DNA of 64,000 nt from Sphingomonas sp. OK281 (GTDB lineage: Bacteria; Pseudomonadota; Alphaproteobacteria; Sphingomonadales; Sphingomonadaceae). Made by a program: the position numbers and the translations under genes. The stretch covers positions 1,302,001-1,366,000 of the forward strand of contig NZ_FOVZ01000001.1 in NCBI RefSeq assembly GCF_900115295.1, written 5' to 3'. Within the stretch, counting starts at the first letter, position 1. Every line of letters begins with the position of its first letter. Under the pieces are notes generated by a model. The model saw only the letters and a list, made by a program, of their open reading frames with translations. It searched no databases and was not told the DNA's origin. Positions 35,365 to 44,262 of this stretch are shown here, piece by piece.

Positions 35365-36729
35365 TCAGTGATTTTGGTTAGCCGGGTCGCCCGACGCCCG
35401 ATCACAATCCAACTGCACCGCAACCTTCGCACCACCCAATTTGGAATCGGAGATCGTCAGCAAGCCGCCGTGAGCGCGCATGATCTGCTGAACGATCGCC
35501 AACCCCAGCCCGGATCCTGCAAGTCGGCGGTGCTGAGGATCGTCCCCCCGATGATAAGGCGCGAGGACTGCAGAGCGCTGATCCAGCGGTATTCCAGGAC
35601 CATTGTCCTCCACAGCAAGGTGGACCGCTCGGTCGCTTCGCGTAACGGACAGGTGTATTCGGCCGCGGCCGTATTTGCGGGCATTGTCGAGAAGATTGGC
35701 GATCACGCGGCGCAACGCGTGGGCATCGCCGAGGCAGGGTGCATCATGCAGGTCCGTCGTTATTTCGGGGCCGGCATCGCGTATTTCCCGCTCGATCACC
35801 TCTGCGGCTGCCAGGTCGGCCAGGTCCACATGGTCACGAACGCTGCCGGTCGTGCCCCGCGCGAAGGCGAGCGCGTCGGCAAGCATGGCGTCCATGCCAT
35901 CCAGATCAGCTTCAAGCTTCGAGCGCGCCGGGTCGTCGAGCACCACGACCCGCAGGCGCATGCGCGTTAAAAGCGTCCGAAGGTCGTGCGATATGGCCCC
36001 GATCATCAAGGATCGCTCTCCCAACAGGTCGATCACGCGTCGTTGCATGGCGGTCACGGCTTGTGCCGTACGACGGATGTCCGCAGCGCCAACTAGCGTC
36101 ATGGCGGTCGTGACGGCGGTCCCGTCGAAACGTTCGGTCGCGCGTACGAGGTCCCGGAGCGGCCGCGTCTCGCGTGCCGTCAGCCACAAGGCCAGCAGCA
36201 CGACGATAACCGCGAGAAACCCCATCCATAGGCTGGCCGGTAGGCCGAACAGGCGCGGTCGCTCTTGGTCGCCGGTCGCGTTGGTTGTCAGCACCAGCAC
36301 GCTGCCGTCGGGCAGACGAGCGATTGCGCGCGCCAGAAAGCCTTCGATCGGGCTGCCTCTGCGAATAGGCCGGTAGCGTGGATCGGTGTAAGCCATCACC
36401 GGTGTGGTGGTTCTCATGAACCCCTTCAGTTTTGCGGTGAGCTTCGGCGCGCGCTGCAACTTGCCGGACGGCGGCGGGGTGGCCAGAATGACCGCAGAGA
36501 GATCCGAGCCGTTGGCCGCCCGCAGCAAAATTTGACGCGAGGGTGCATTCGGCCTGACCGCGAGGTCGATGAGCCCCGCCGTCTGCCGAACGCGGGGAAA
36601 GGTCGATGGACGCCGGGGCCGCAGTTCGTCGTGGACGAGAATGAGCGTCACGCTGGTGGCACCCAGGAGAAGCACGCTGCCGACGAGGATCAGCAGCAAC
36701 CGTCCGAACAGGTCGAAACGCCCTCTCAT
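35365..36729 (-). CDS. EnvZ-like sensor histidine kinase with altered H-box
   Basis: A 454-residue membrane kinase: membrane segment 1 (about 8-32), periplasmic region to about 155, membrane segment 2 (about 155-178), HAMP (to about 232), dimerisation/phosphoacceptor domain and HATPase_c (DNARKYG, EDNGPGIP, GSGLGLAIV). The H-box reads ISHDLRTLLTRMRLR with His at about 248; Leu253 (codon 35971-35973) replaces the nearly invariant Pro of HDLRTP. I chose the ATG at 36729 because GAGG lies 5 bases before it. It follows its response-regulator gene by 13 bases. The signal is unknown. Confidence 0.9.
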   Translation of the reverse strand: MRGRFDLFGRLLLILVGSVLLLGATSVTLILVHDELRPRRPSTFPRVRQTAGLIDLAVRPNAPSRQILLRAANGSDLSAVILATPPPSGKLQRAPKLTAKLKGFMRTTTPVMAYTDPRYRPIRRGSPIEGFLARAIARLPDGSVLVLTTNATGDQERPRLFGLPASLWMGFLAVIVVLLALWLTARETRPLRDLVRATERFDGTAVTTAMTLVGAADIRRTAQAVTAMQRRVIDLLGERSLMIGAISHDLRTLLTRMRLRVVVLDDPARSKLEADLDGMDAMLADALAFARGTTGSVRDHVDLADLAAAEVIEREIRDAGPEITTDLHDAPCLGDAHALRRVIANLLDNARKYGRGRIHLSVTRSDRAVHLAVEDNGPGIPLDQRSAVLAPYHRGDDPQHRRLAGSGLGLAIVQQIMRAHGGLLTISDSKLGGAKVAVQLDCDRASGDPANQNH

Positions 36730-36742
36730 TGCCACCTCGTCA

Positions 36743-37441
36743 TCAACGGCGGGTCGAGGCGGCGAGAATGTAGCCGGCGTTGCGGACGGTGCGAATGAGT
36801 ACCGCGACCTCGCTACCCGACTCCTCCAATCGACGGCGCAACCGGCTCACCTGCATATCGATCGTCCGGTCGAACATGTCGGCGGTACGGCCCCGGGTGG
36901 CATCCAGAAGCTGATCACGCGACAACACCCGTTGCGGCGCCCGTACGAAGCAGAGCAGCAGGTCATATTCGGACGCCGTCAACGCAACGTCACGTTCGTT
37001 CAGCATGACCCGCCGTGCATCCGGGTCGATCGTCAGATCGGCAACCGTCAGCACATCGCCGTCCACCTGAGCACCGCCACGCCGCAGGACAGCGTTGATC
37101 CGCGACAGCAAGACCCGGGGGTTGAACGGCTTGGATACATAATCGTCCGCACCGCCGTCGAGTCCAGCAACGCGATCGCCGTCCTCATCCCGTGCGGTGA
37201 GCATGATCACCGGTGGACCATTGCCGGCGGACAGGCGTCGGCACACGGAAAGACCGTTCTCGCCGGGTAACATCCAGTCCAGCACCACCAGCGACACTTT
37301 GGTGTTCGCAAGCACGCTGTCGAGTGCCACGGCATCGGTTGCGGTCTCCACGACAAAGCCCTGTGCGGCGAGGTAGGCCGCGAGCAGTTCACGGATGTCG
37401 GCATCGTCCTCGCAGACGGCAACGATCGGACGATCGGGCAT
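36743..37441 (-). CDS. OmpR-family response regulator
   Basis: A 232-residue two-domain regulator. The receiver (about 1-120) has EDD (11-13), the phosphoacceptor Asp at about 55 in LVVLDWMLPG, a conserved Thr in MLTARDE and Lys in YVSKPFN. The winged-helix DNA-binding domain follows (about 135-230; LTASEYDLLLCFVRAPQRVLSRDQLLDATRG and IDMQVSRLRRRLE). The ATG at 37441 is chosen by the domain boundary; a longer frame exists upstream. It is the first gene of the pair with the EnvZ-like kinase and is divergent from two secreted-protein genes, possible targets. Confidence 0.92.
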   Translation of the reverse strand: MPDRPIVAVCEDDADIRELLAAYLAAQGFVVETATDAVALDSVLANTKVSLVVLDWMLPGENGLSVCRRLSAGNGPPVIMLTARDEDGDRVAGLDGGADDYVSKPFNPRVLLSRINAVLRRGGAQVDGDVLTVADLTIDPDARRVMLNERDVALTASEYDLLLCFVRAPQRVLSRDQLLDATRGRTADMFDRTIDMQVSRLRRRLEESGSEVAVLIRTVRNAGYILAASTRR

Positions 37442-37720
37442 GTCTGACTGAAGACCAGTGACCGCCCGAAGGCAAGCCACGTGACAAAATGTTACATAAG
37501 TCGTTGATTTGTCATGCCTCGGATACAGACGCGCTTCAAAACGCTGCATCGACTTCGGAGACGAGTGACCATGCCGGCAAGCGACATTCGAGCGGAACGG
37601 TACTGGAAAGGGGCGATGATAAGACCATCCCAGACGCCCCAAGATCCGTGCGCCCGATACGACCGACGTGACTGCGCTTGAGATGTACCGCGTCGACGAG
37701 CTTCAACAAGGAAAGAGCGA

Positions 37721-38182
37721 ATGATGAGAGCACGCGTTATGGCCATCGCATCGGTGACCGCGATCCTCGCGGTGCAAGCGGCAACCGGGCAATCGGGGGC
37801 CGATGTGACTGCGTTCGCTGGCCATTGGCAAGTGGCAGGCGTCGCGGTTGGCGACGGGGGGGTGCAAGCGCTTGCCGACAACGATCCGAGTTTCATGGGC
37901 AAGCGCCTGACATTTTCCCGTGCGCGGCTTGCCTGGGATCGGCCGCAGGCGACGCACGATGCCTGCTCGAACCCACAGTTCATGCGGGTCGACAAACCAG
38001 CGCCGGCAGAACTGCGCGCGCAACTTCGCAAGCTCGGCATGCCACGGCCGACGACCTTCGCAATCAAATGCCGATCCGGCAATTGGGGCCCCGCTGACAA
38101 CCCCGTGGTCTTCCGCGGTGCCGGCGGGGTGCTAGCCTTGCCCTGGTATGATGGTGGCATGCTCAAGCTGGTGCGCCGGTAA
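37721..38182 (+). CDS. Hypothetical exported protein
   Basis: A 153-residue protein with a signal peptide (about 1-25, cleavage near ATGQS). The mature part contains FAGHWQVAGVAVGDGGVQALADNDPSFMGKRLTFSRARLAWD and ends in a beta-rich block (CRSGNWGPADNPVVFRGAGGVLALPWYDGGMLKLVRR), reminiscent of small lipocalin-like periplasmic proteins, but I recognise no family. AAGGAAAG precedes the start. It is divergent from a two-component system and upstream of an exported hydrolase gene, likely in the same unit. Confidence 0.65.
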   Translation: MMRARVMAIASVTAILAVQAATGQSGADVTAFAGHWQVAGVAVGDGGVQALADNDPSFMGKRLTFSRARLAWDRPQATHDACSNPQFMRVDKPAPAELRAQLRKLGMPRPTTFAIKCRSGNWGPADNPVVFRGAGGVLALPWYDGGMLKLVRR

Positions 38183-38268
38183 GGCATGTGCGCGCTTGTT
38201 ACCGGCTGGAGGGTCGAGGATCCCACCACCCACGATCCTCGACGATCATCGCAATCGGAGGTGTTAGC

Positions 38269-39165
38269 GTGAAAAAGCATTCTTCCCACAAGGTCGTTTC
38301 TGCGCTGGTCGTGATCCTGACAACGTCCGGCGCTTCGGCACAGAGCGATGTCGAGCGGATTTTGCCGTCGGCTGCGGACCCGCGCATCCAGCGGTTCAAC
38401 GACCCGAACGTGGTCCTGAACGGAGGCCCGGCTACGCGAGATGCGCCGTTGGTCGTGTTTCTACCGGGCACAAACGGTGGGCAATACGCGCCGATGCTGC
38501 TGATGAGGACGATTGCAGGCCAAGGGTACCGCGTCCTCTATCTGCCGTACAACAACACGCCCGCTGTGGCGCAGGTCTGTCCCCCGCGCCCCCCGCAATG
38601 TTCCGCGCGGTTCCGAACCGCACGTGTGTTCGGTGGGACGGGACCGGTTTCGAATCCGCCCGCCGAAAGCATCGTGTCGCGTCTGACCGCCGTGATACGC
38701 TATCTAGATCGCAGGCATCCCGAACTCGGATGGGCGGGGTATCTGGCCCCGGGCGGAAGACCATTATGGCCGAGGATCGTGGTATCCGGACTGTCGCAGG
38801 GCGCCGGCATGGCGGCGTTCATCGCCAAGAGGTTTCCCGTGAACCGCGTCGTGTTGTTCTCGAGCCCGTGGGATGAGTTTGGCCCCCGGCGACAACCCGC
38901 GCCGTGGTTGTTCGAACGATCGGCAACGCCGCCGGGGCGCTGGTGGGCCGAACGCCACGCGCGTGAAAATACCACCGAACTCCTCGCGCACGCCTATACC
39001 GCGCTCCGTATCCCTCGAGATCACCAGCTTGTGTTCGATGGCGCTCTGCCCCCGGCCGCGCAGGGCAATAATCCCTATCACGCGTCTACCGTCTACTCGC
39101 CTGCCTATGCTTCCCAGTGGCGAGCGATGTTTGGCGAAGCCAGCGCACGTCAGGGGCAGCCGTGA
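38269..39165 (+). CDS. Exported alpha/beta-hydrolase
   Basis: A 298-residue protein beginning at a GTG (38269) with GGAGG 8 bases upstream. A signal peptide (VKKHSSHKVVSALVVILTTSGASAQ) precedes an alpha/beta-hydrolase fold: VVFLPGTNGGQYAPMLLMRTIAGQGYRVLYLPY, nucleophile elbow GLSQG with Ser at about 176, and VVLFSSPWDEFGP. The mature part begins with a short region rich in polar residues. It resembles the bacterial family of secreted hydrolases of unknown substrate found in Burkholderia and sphingomonads. It probably forms one transcription unit with the small exported protein upstream. Confidence 0.8.
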   Translation: MKKHSSHKVVSALVVILTTSGASAQSDVERILPSAADPRIQRFNDPNVVLNGGPATRDAPLVVFLPGTNGGQYAPMLLMRTIAGQGYRVLYLPYNNTPAVAQVCPPRPPQCSARFRTARVFGGTGPVSNPPAESIVSRLTAVIRYLDRRHPELGWAGYLAPGGRPLWPRIVVSGLSQGAGMAAFIAKRFPVNRVVLFSSPWDEFGPRRQPAPWLFERSATPPGRWWAERHARENTTELLAHAYTALRIPRDHQLVFDGALPPAAQGNNPYHASTVYSPAYASQWRAMFGEASARQGQP

Positions 39166-40164
39166 TTGTGAAAGGACGGCACGCGTTTTAACTTGTAGAC
39201 GCCAAATGAACCGCCGCTTGCCGTCAGAGTACCGCCATCACGAAATCGCGAGATTATGGTAACGACGTTGTGATACCGGCCGTTTCGACTGAACCGAACA
39301 AGGCGCCAGCCGTGCCCTTAAGGTATAGGAAAGTTCACGGACAAAGATTCATGAGCCGATATTCGCAGATGCTTTCTCCCTTCCCAACACCTGCCAATCG
39401 TTAATCTAACGCGCCGAAGTAGGAGAGAGATCGCCGGAGCGGGCTCCTCGCTGCGCCGGCAGAACGGGATGACGACCCGCCGGGATTGGTGTCCGACCCA
39501 ACTTCAGCGTGAATTCCTGAGCATCTTCCGTTCCAGCTGCGCCGAATGGACTTCGGGAAAAGCAATGGATGGGAGCCGTTTCGATACGCCTGACAGGCTT
39601 GGCGCGGTTAGATACCCCGCCATATCCGCGAGACGATCGAGGGGAACCAGCTGCGCCTGCGCCGTAAGCGCGGTACCGACATGACGATCTTCTCGTCGCG
39701 CGCCTCGGCAATGGCGCCGCATGTCGGGAGCGAGGCGGTCGCACACATCTGGGCCCGGCGCTCGAACGACCTGATCAAGCGGGTCATCGCCTGTACCCCG
39801 AGACCTTCGCTGGCGTATGCCAGTTGCCGATCCCTTGGCATCTCGATCGCGCATCGATCAATGAGATCGCGCGTTCCATCTGTGTTAGCAGAAGAATGCC
39901 CACGCCGAATAGCGCAACCAAGATAATACCGAACAATTTTGCTAGAAGGCCCTGCCGATAACTGAGGTATAGATTGCGCAAAACGTACAATAATCCTCCA
40001 TACTCATTGCACCAGTTCACTGTACCAAATCCAACGCACATTTTATACGCCACATTCAATCAGACGGCATCAACGAGGACTTAGATCGGTCATTCGCCGC
40101 AGCCGTTGGCGCGTCGCTCTTCTGCCTTTCGTTAACATCGATGCGATATTATATATGATGCTCA
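39166..40164. other. About 1 kb without a supported gene
   Basis: Several short open frames cover this stretch on both strands, but none has a ribosome binding site, recognisable domain or consistent codon bias. A minus-strand frame at 39784-40059 contains one hydrophobic helix (LLAKLFGIILVALFGVGILLLTQ split across its middle) and could be a decayed or very small membrane protein. The composition from about 39860 to 40200 is less GC-rich than neighbours. It may be a degraded mobile or lineage-specific insertion. Confidence 0.4.
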
Positions 40165-40392
40165 TTACCGAGCGCGAGTTACGAATGGCAAGACGAGCGC
40201 AATTGTGACAATACCGGAGATAAGCATAAGCATCGTCGCGATCCAATGATCGTTGAATAATTCCGCCAACCAATTTTCCGTGACGATCGCAGCGACGAGA
40301 GATGCGGAAACGAAAACTGCAGTCACTGTTCGCTGGCGGTGACCGCGCCGCGACGATCGCGTTGTTCTCACGCCGATCGGCCCGCGCTTCAC
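40165..40392 (-). CDS. Small membrane protein, coupled to upstream gene
   Basis: A 75-residue protein with a basic N-terminus (about 1-22) and two hydrophobic segments (about 23-38 and 50-70), separated by a short polar loop. It starts with GTG overlapping the TGA stop of the preceding gene (GTGA), which argues that both are real and translationally coupled. I recognise no family. The pair sits between a gene-poor segment and an outer-membrane protein gene. Confidence 0.5.
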   Translation of the reverse strand: MKRGPIGVRTTRSSRRGHRQRTVTAVFVSASLVAAIVTENWLAELFNDHWIATMLMLISGIVTIALVLPFVTRAR

Positions 40393-40901
40393 TGTAGCAT
40401 CTGCTTGAAGCCGCCAAGGCCGCGCCGATACTGCATCGGCGCGGCGACCGCCGTAAGCTGGTCGCCCGCAGTGACCACGGCCTGCGCGAACGGTGCGTGA
40501 CGACGACCGAGATGCTCGCTGCCCGGCAGGCTCACGCGATCATCGTCGATGCTGATGCTTGGGTTGCCGCTACGCTCGTGAATACCGAGGACGGCGTCAC
40601 GGCCGGGTCGCGGTACGTTGACGCAGAGCGTTCCGTCTCTTGCAAGCGACGGAACTGCGGTCACGATCCGGCGAAACACTTTTCCCGCCCGTAGCAATGC
40701 CTCGTCCTTGGCAAGGAAGTCGGTCGCTTCTGCGGGGTCAAGCTCCAGCTTCAACCGCTCTCTTTGGTCGCGCAGGCCTGAAACCGTCACGCGGATACCG
40801 GGTTCGGAGGCCGCACGATCGTCGCGGGAATGGGCGTTTGGGATCGTGGCTACGGACACCAGCCGCGCGCCCGTCAAGGCCAGCCGAATGGGCACCATCA
40901 T
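40389..40901 (-). CDS. Hypothetical protein, first gene of a coupled pair
   Basis: A 170-residue protein whose start is set by AAGGATAAGG 4-8 bases before the ATG at 40901 (frame also open to 40943). The first 22 residues are moderately hydrophobic (MMVPIRLALTGARLVSVATIPNA), possibly an export signal; the rest is mixed, with GIRVTVSGLRDQRERLKLELDPAEATDFLAKDEALLRAGKVF. No known family. Its stop overlaps the GTG of the small membrane protein gene downstream. Confidence 0.5.
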   Translation of the reverse strand: MMVPIRLALTGARLVSVATIPNAHSRDDRAASEPGIRVTVSGLRDQRERLKLELDPAEATDFLAKDEALLRAGKVFRRIVTAVPSLARDGTLCVNVPRPGRDAVLGIHERSGNPSISIDDDRVSLPGSEHLGRRHAPFAQAVVTAGDQLTAVAAPMQYRRGLGGFKQMLQ

Positions 40902-40987
40902 GCGCCTTATCCTTCGAATCGGAGAATTTACGACGGCGGACACCCCGGCTCGCGTTCGACCGCGAGCGGGGCGAGACTCTCATGCCA

Positions 40988-41662
40988 TCAGAAGATGTGG
41001 CGGACGCCGATCGTGCCCGACAGCGTGCGCAGCTTGGGTTCGTAGCGGGTGGCCGCACCGGCATCCTGACCGTCGAACGCGAGCTTGCTGGTCTGCGAAT
41101 ACCGGCCGCCGACCTCGATCGTGGTCTTGGGTGCTACGTTGATGCCGATGCCAGCGTCGCCGTGCCAGGTCATCCCCCAGTCCTTGCCGGCATAGCTGCT
41201 GCTCAGGCCGTTGGCGCCGGTCCGTGACAGGTTTGCGTCCACCCTGGACGCGCCGATGCCGCCACCCAGATACGGCACGAACACGGCATGGAGCGGGATG
41301 TCGACATAGCCCGACACGCTGACATTGTACGACCGCGTGCGACCCGACGCCGGCAAATTGTCCGTACCGAGGTCCTTCAGGTTGAGGCTGTTGCCGTTAT
41401 AGCCGATCGTCTGTTCGACGCGGAACATGCCGAAGTCGTAGCCACCGCCGATCTCGCCGGTCAGCCCGGTCTTGTACTTGGTATTGTCGTCGAACTGCGA
41501 CGGCAGAGAGTCGACGTCGAACTTCTGCTCGGAATTGACCGAGGCACCGGCACGCGCCACCGCGTAGATGCCGCGGGCGGGTTCGTCCTGCGCCTGCGCG
41601 ACGGACGAAAGCGACGCGGCCGCACCAAGAGCGATCAGGCTGGCGAAAACGAAACGAGTCAT
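40988..41662 (-). CDS. Outer-membrane beta-barrel protein (opacity/porin-like)
   Basis: A 224-residue protein with a signal peptide (MTRFVFASLIALGAAASLSSVAQA) and a barrel built of alternating strands: GIYAVARAGASVNS, TGLTGEIGGGYDFGMFRVEQTIGYNG, SGYVDIPLHAVFVPYLGGGIGASRV, ending TIGVRHIF with the terminal aromatic residue typical of outer-membrane proteins. It belongs to the OmpA-like small beta-barrel/opacity group. It is divergent from a two-component system whose promoter region holds a long palindrome, so it is a plausible target of that system. Confidence 0.85.
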   Translation of the reverse strand: MTRFVFASLIALGAAASLSSVAQAQDEPARGIYAVARAGASVNSEQKFDVDSLPSQFDDNTKYKTGLTGEIGGGYDFGMFRVEQTIGYNGNSLNLKDLGTDNLPASGRTRSYNVSVSGYVDIPLHAVFVPYLGGGIGASRVDANLSRTGANGLSSSYAGKDWGMTWHGDAGIGINVAPKTTIEVGGRYSQTSKLAFDGQDAGAATRYEPKLRTLSGTIGVRHIF

Positions 41663-41753
41663 GGGATAAGGCCTTTCGAGTGGTTCCCGCCTTGAGCTGG
41701 CGGGGTCGAACAGGCTGATGGCGGACGGCGATGAAGACGCGTCGTGGGTATGA

Positions 41754-41791
41754 TGGACGAACGATGGAGCGCCGCCTCCATCGTTCGTCCA
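41754..41791. repeat. Perfect long palindrome between outer-membrane protein and two-component genes
   Basis: Two perfectly complementary 16-base arms, TGGACGAACGATGGAG (41754-41769) and its reverse complement (41776-41791), flank six bases, CGCCGC. No base mismatch is present. It lies 92 bases before the outer-membrane protein start (41662) and 48 bases before the response-regulator start (41840). There is no T tract on either side, so a simple terminator is unlikely. It may be an operator, an mRNA leader hairpin or a repeated extragenic element. Confidence 0.75.
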
Positions 41792-41839
41792 CACTTCGCG
41801 GCAAAAGCCCTGACAATCGAATGAGCCGAGGAACACCGA

Positions 41840-42535
41840 GTGACCGACCGTATCCTGATCGTCGAGGACGAGCGCGAGATCGCCGAGCTGCTCGCGGCCT
41901 ATGTCGAGCGCGCCGGCTTCGAGGTGGTGAAGGCGGGCACCGTACAGGACGCGATCCGCGCGCATGCCCAGTCGAACCCGGTGCTGATGCTGCTCGACAT
42001 CGGCCTGCCGGGTGGCGACGGGCTCGACGTGCTCACCACGATCCGCCGCCGCGCCGACACGCCGGTCATCATGATCACCGCGCACGACGACGAAGTGACC
42101 AAGCTGTCGTCGCTGCGGATCGGCGCGGACGATTACGTCGTGAAGCCGTTCAACCCGTCGGAGGTCGTCGAGCGTATCCGTGCTGTACTGCGTCGGGCGC
42201 AGGGCGCGACCAACCGGCGTACGCTGTCGGTCGGCACGCTGCTGATCGAACTCGACGCGCGTGTCGTCAGCTGCCGCAACGCCGACGGCGACGAGCCCGT
42301 CCGCATCCCGCTGACCCCGAGCGAGTTCGAGATCCTCGCGCACATGGCACGCCAGCCGCGCCGCGCCTTCTCGCGCGCCGAACTGCTCGAGGCGGCGTCG
42401 CCCGACAGCGACGCTTATGATCGCGTAGTCGACAGCCATTTGTCGAAACTGCGCCAGAAGCTGGCGGCGGCGGGCTGCATCGACATGATCGAACCGGTGC
42501 GCGGAATGGGATATCGCCTGTGGCCCGCCTCCTGA
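41840..42535 (+). CDS. OmpR/BaeR-type response regulator
   Basis: A 231-residue regulator. The receiver domain (about 1-118) has EDE (9-11), phosphoacceptor Asp at about 53 (LLDIGLPGGDG), Thr in MITAHDDE and Lys in YVVKPFN. The C-terminal winged-helix domain (about 130-228) has IPLTPSEFEILAHMARQPRRAFSRAELLEAAS and VVDSHLSKLRQKL. The GTG start follows GAGGAAC. It overlaps the kinase gene by 16 bases and is divergent from an outer-membrane protein gene. Confidence 0.92.
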   Translation: MTDRILIVEDEREIAELLAAYVERAGFEVVKAGTVQDAIRAHAQSNPVLMLLDIGLPGGDGLDVLTTIRRRADTPVIMITAHDDEVTKLSSLRIGADDYVVKPFNPSEVVERIRAVLRRAQGATNRRTLSVGTLLIELDARVVSCRNADGDEPVRIPLTPSEFEILAHMARQPRRAFSRAELLEAASPDSDAYDRVVDSHLSKLRQKLAAAGCIDMIEPVRGMGYRLWPAS

Positions 42536-43665
42536 ACCGCATCGTCACGCGGATGGTCGTGCTCGCCGCGGCGACGACGATCATCACCATGCTGCTCGGC
42601 ATGGCCGCGTATGTCGCCGCGGTCCATTACCGGTTGAGCGTCACCACGCACCACATGCCGCCCAAGGCACGCGAGCAGCTGGAGCTGCTGGTGCGGACGC
42701 ATCAGGAGGGCAGCGATCGCTATTTCGACCTGTTCGATCGCTATGGCGCGAAGGCCCCCGCGCTCACCGATCTAGGGTTCGTCGCGACGATCGCGCTGGT
42801 CTCGATCCTGGTCGGCGGCGGGGTTGCGATGGTCTTCGCACGCCGGATCAGCCGGCCGATCACTGCCGTCGCGAACGCCGCCGCGCGCGTCTCCGCGGGA
42901 GACCGGTCGGTGCGGGTGGAGCGCGGCAGCACCTCGGGCGAAACTGGCGAACTGATCGAGAGCTTCAACCGGATGGCGGCGGACATCGACGCCTACGAAC
43001 GCGAACGTACCGTCCTGACCGCGGGCATCGCGCACGAACTGCGCACCCCGCTGACGATCCTGAAGGGGCGACTGCACGGGCTGGCCGACGGCGTGATCGA
43101 TCCCGCGACCGGCGAGGCCGATCGGCTGCTCCGCCAGGTCGAGCACCTCTCGCATCTGGTCGAGGATCTGCGGACGCTCGCGCATGCCGATGCGGGCGAA
43201 CTCGATCTCGACCGGCGCCCGGTCGATCTGGCGGTGTTGCTGGGACTGGCGGTCGGCGATCTCCGAGGATCGGCGAGCGAGCGCGATGTCACCATCGTCG
43301 AGTCTTGCGAAACGGCGCTGGTGCACGGCGATCCGGTCCGGTTGATGCAGGTGATGACCAACATCCTCACCAACGCGATCAAGCACGCCCCCGATCGCAG
43401 CCGGATCGATGTCGCCGTCTTCACCGCCTCCGGCCACGCGATCGTCAGCGTGACCGATGAGGGCGACGGTTTCGCGATCGACGACGAGGCCCGCATGTTC
43501 ATGCCGTTCTGGCGCGCCGGCAGCGACAGGCTGGCCGGTCGCCCCGGCAGCGGCGTCGGCCTGACGCTCGCCGCGAAGATCACCGAGGCGCATGGCGGGC
43601 GCATCATGGCGAAGAACCGCGTCGACCGGTCTGGTGCGTGCTTCTCGGTATGGCTACCGCTCTGA
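42520..43665 (+). CDS. Sensor histidine kinase (BaeS-like)
   Basis: A 381-residue inner-membrane kinase. Membrane segments lie at about 10-36 and 86-107, with a short periplasmic stretch between. A HAMP domain (about 107-160) precedes the H-box AGIAHELRTPLTI (His about 172), N-box ILTNAIKHAPD, and G-boxes DEGDGF and GSGVGLTLAAKITEAHGG. All expected residues are present, unlike the other kinase in this window. The GTG start lies inside the end of the response-regulator gene. The input is unknown; envelope stress is a common theme for this family. Confidence 0.92.
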   Translation: MARLLNRIVTRMVVLAAATTIITMLLGMAAYVAAVHYRLSVTTHHMPPKAREQLELLVRTHQEGSDRYFDLFDRYGAKAPALTDLGFVATIALVSILVGGGVAMVFARRISRPITAVANAAARVSAGDRSVRVERGSTSGETGELIESFNRMAADIDAYERERTVLTAGIAHELRTPLTILKGRLHGLADGVIDPATGEADRLLRQVEHLSHLVEDLRTLAHADAGELDLDRRPVDLAVLLGLAVGDLRGSASERDVTIVESCETALVHGDPVRLMQVMTNILTNAIKHAPDRSRIDVAVFTASGHAIVSVTDEGDGFAIDDEARMFMPFWRAGSDRLAGRPGSGVGLTLAAKITEAHGGRIMAKNRVDRSGACFSVWLPL

Positions 43666-43810
43666 CCTGACACGTTCGCGGTTTCGACACCGTCGCTCCA
43701 TCGCGCCTCCATCACCCACTGCTTTGTACGGACCGCCGGGATCGTCCCGGTCGACAAACGGCGCGCCTCGCTTTGGCTAGTCTGGGCGGCGGCGCTTGGG
43801 AGATAGAATC

Positions 43811-44239
43811 ATGGCGAAATTCCATACGCTCGGCGCAGGCACGCTCGCGGCGCTCCTGATCGGCTCGGCATCGGGCGCGATCGCCGCGACGCCGGTGATC
43901 GGCACCTGGATCACCGACGAGGGCAAGGCGCTGGTGCGGATCGACCCGTGCGGCCCGGCGGTCTGCGGCAGGATCGTCAAGATCCTCAAGCACGAACCCG
44001 GCAAGCCGACCACCGACATTGCCAACCCCGACCCGTCGAAACGCCGCGACCCGATCGAAGGCAGCTTCATCCTGACCGGGTTCACCGACGCGGGATCGGT
44101 CTGGAAGGGCAAGATCTACAATCCCGACAGCGGCAAGACCTACACGGCGAAGCTCGCCCGCAACCCCGACGGCACGCTGAAGGTCGAGGGATGCGTCGCA
44201 TTCCTGTGCCGTGGACCGACGTGGCAGCCCGCCCGCTGA
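43811..44239 (+). CDS. DUF2147 exported protein
   Basis: A 142-residue protein with a signal peptide (about 1-24, ending SGAIAA). The mature part matches DUF2147: PVIGTWITDEGKALVRIDPCGPAVCGRIVKILKHE, then GSFILTGFTDAGSVWKGKIYNPDSGKTYTAKLARNPDGTLKVEGCVAFLCRG. DUF2147 proteins are small periplasmic proteins of unknown function. I chose the ATG at 43811 because GGGAGATAGAATC precedes it. It is 23 bases upstream of a TauD-like dioxygenase gene and may be cotranscribed. Confidence 0.87.
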   Translation: MAKFHTLGAGTLAALLIGSASGAIAATPVIGTWITDEGKALVRIDPCGPAVCGRIVKILKHEPGKPTTDIANPDPSKRRDPIEGSFILTGFTDAGSVWKGKIYNPDSGKTYTAKLARNPDGTLKVEGCVAFLCRGPTWQPAR

Positions 44240-44262
44240 CCCCCGCATCGCAGGAGCATGAC

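Noticed and set aside
41754..41791. Palindrome considered as a rho-independent terminator.
   Set aside because: No T run follows the stem on either strand and it lies between divergent promoters, where a terminator is not expected.
41731..42439. Alternative open frames through the response-regulator gene, including an upstream extension of the outer-membrane protein frame to 42439.
   Set aside because: The outer-membrane protein has a clear signal peptide starting at 41662; the extension is antisense to the response regulator.
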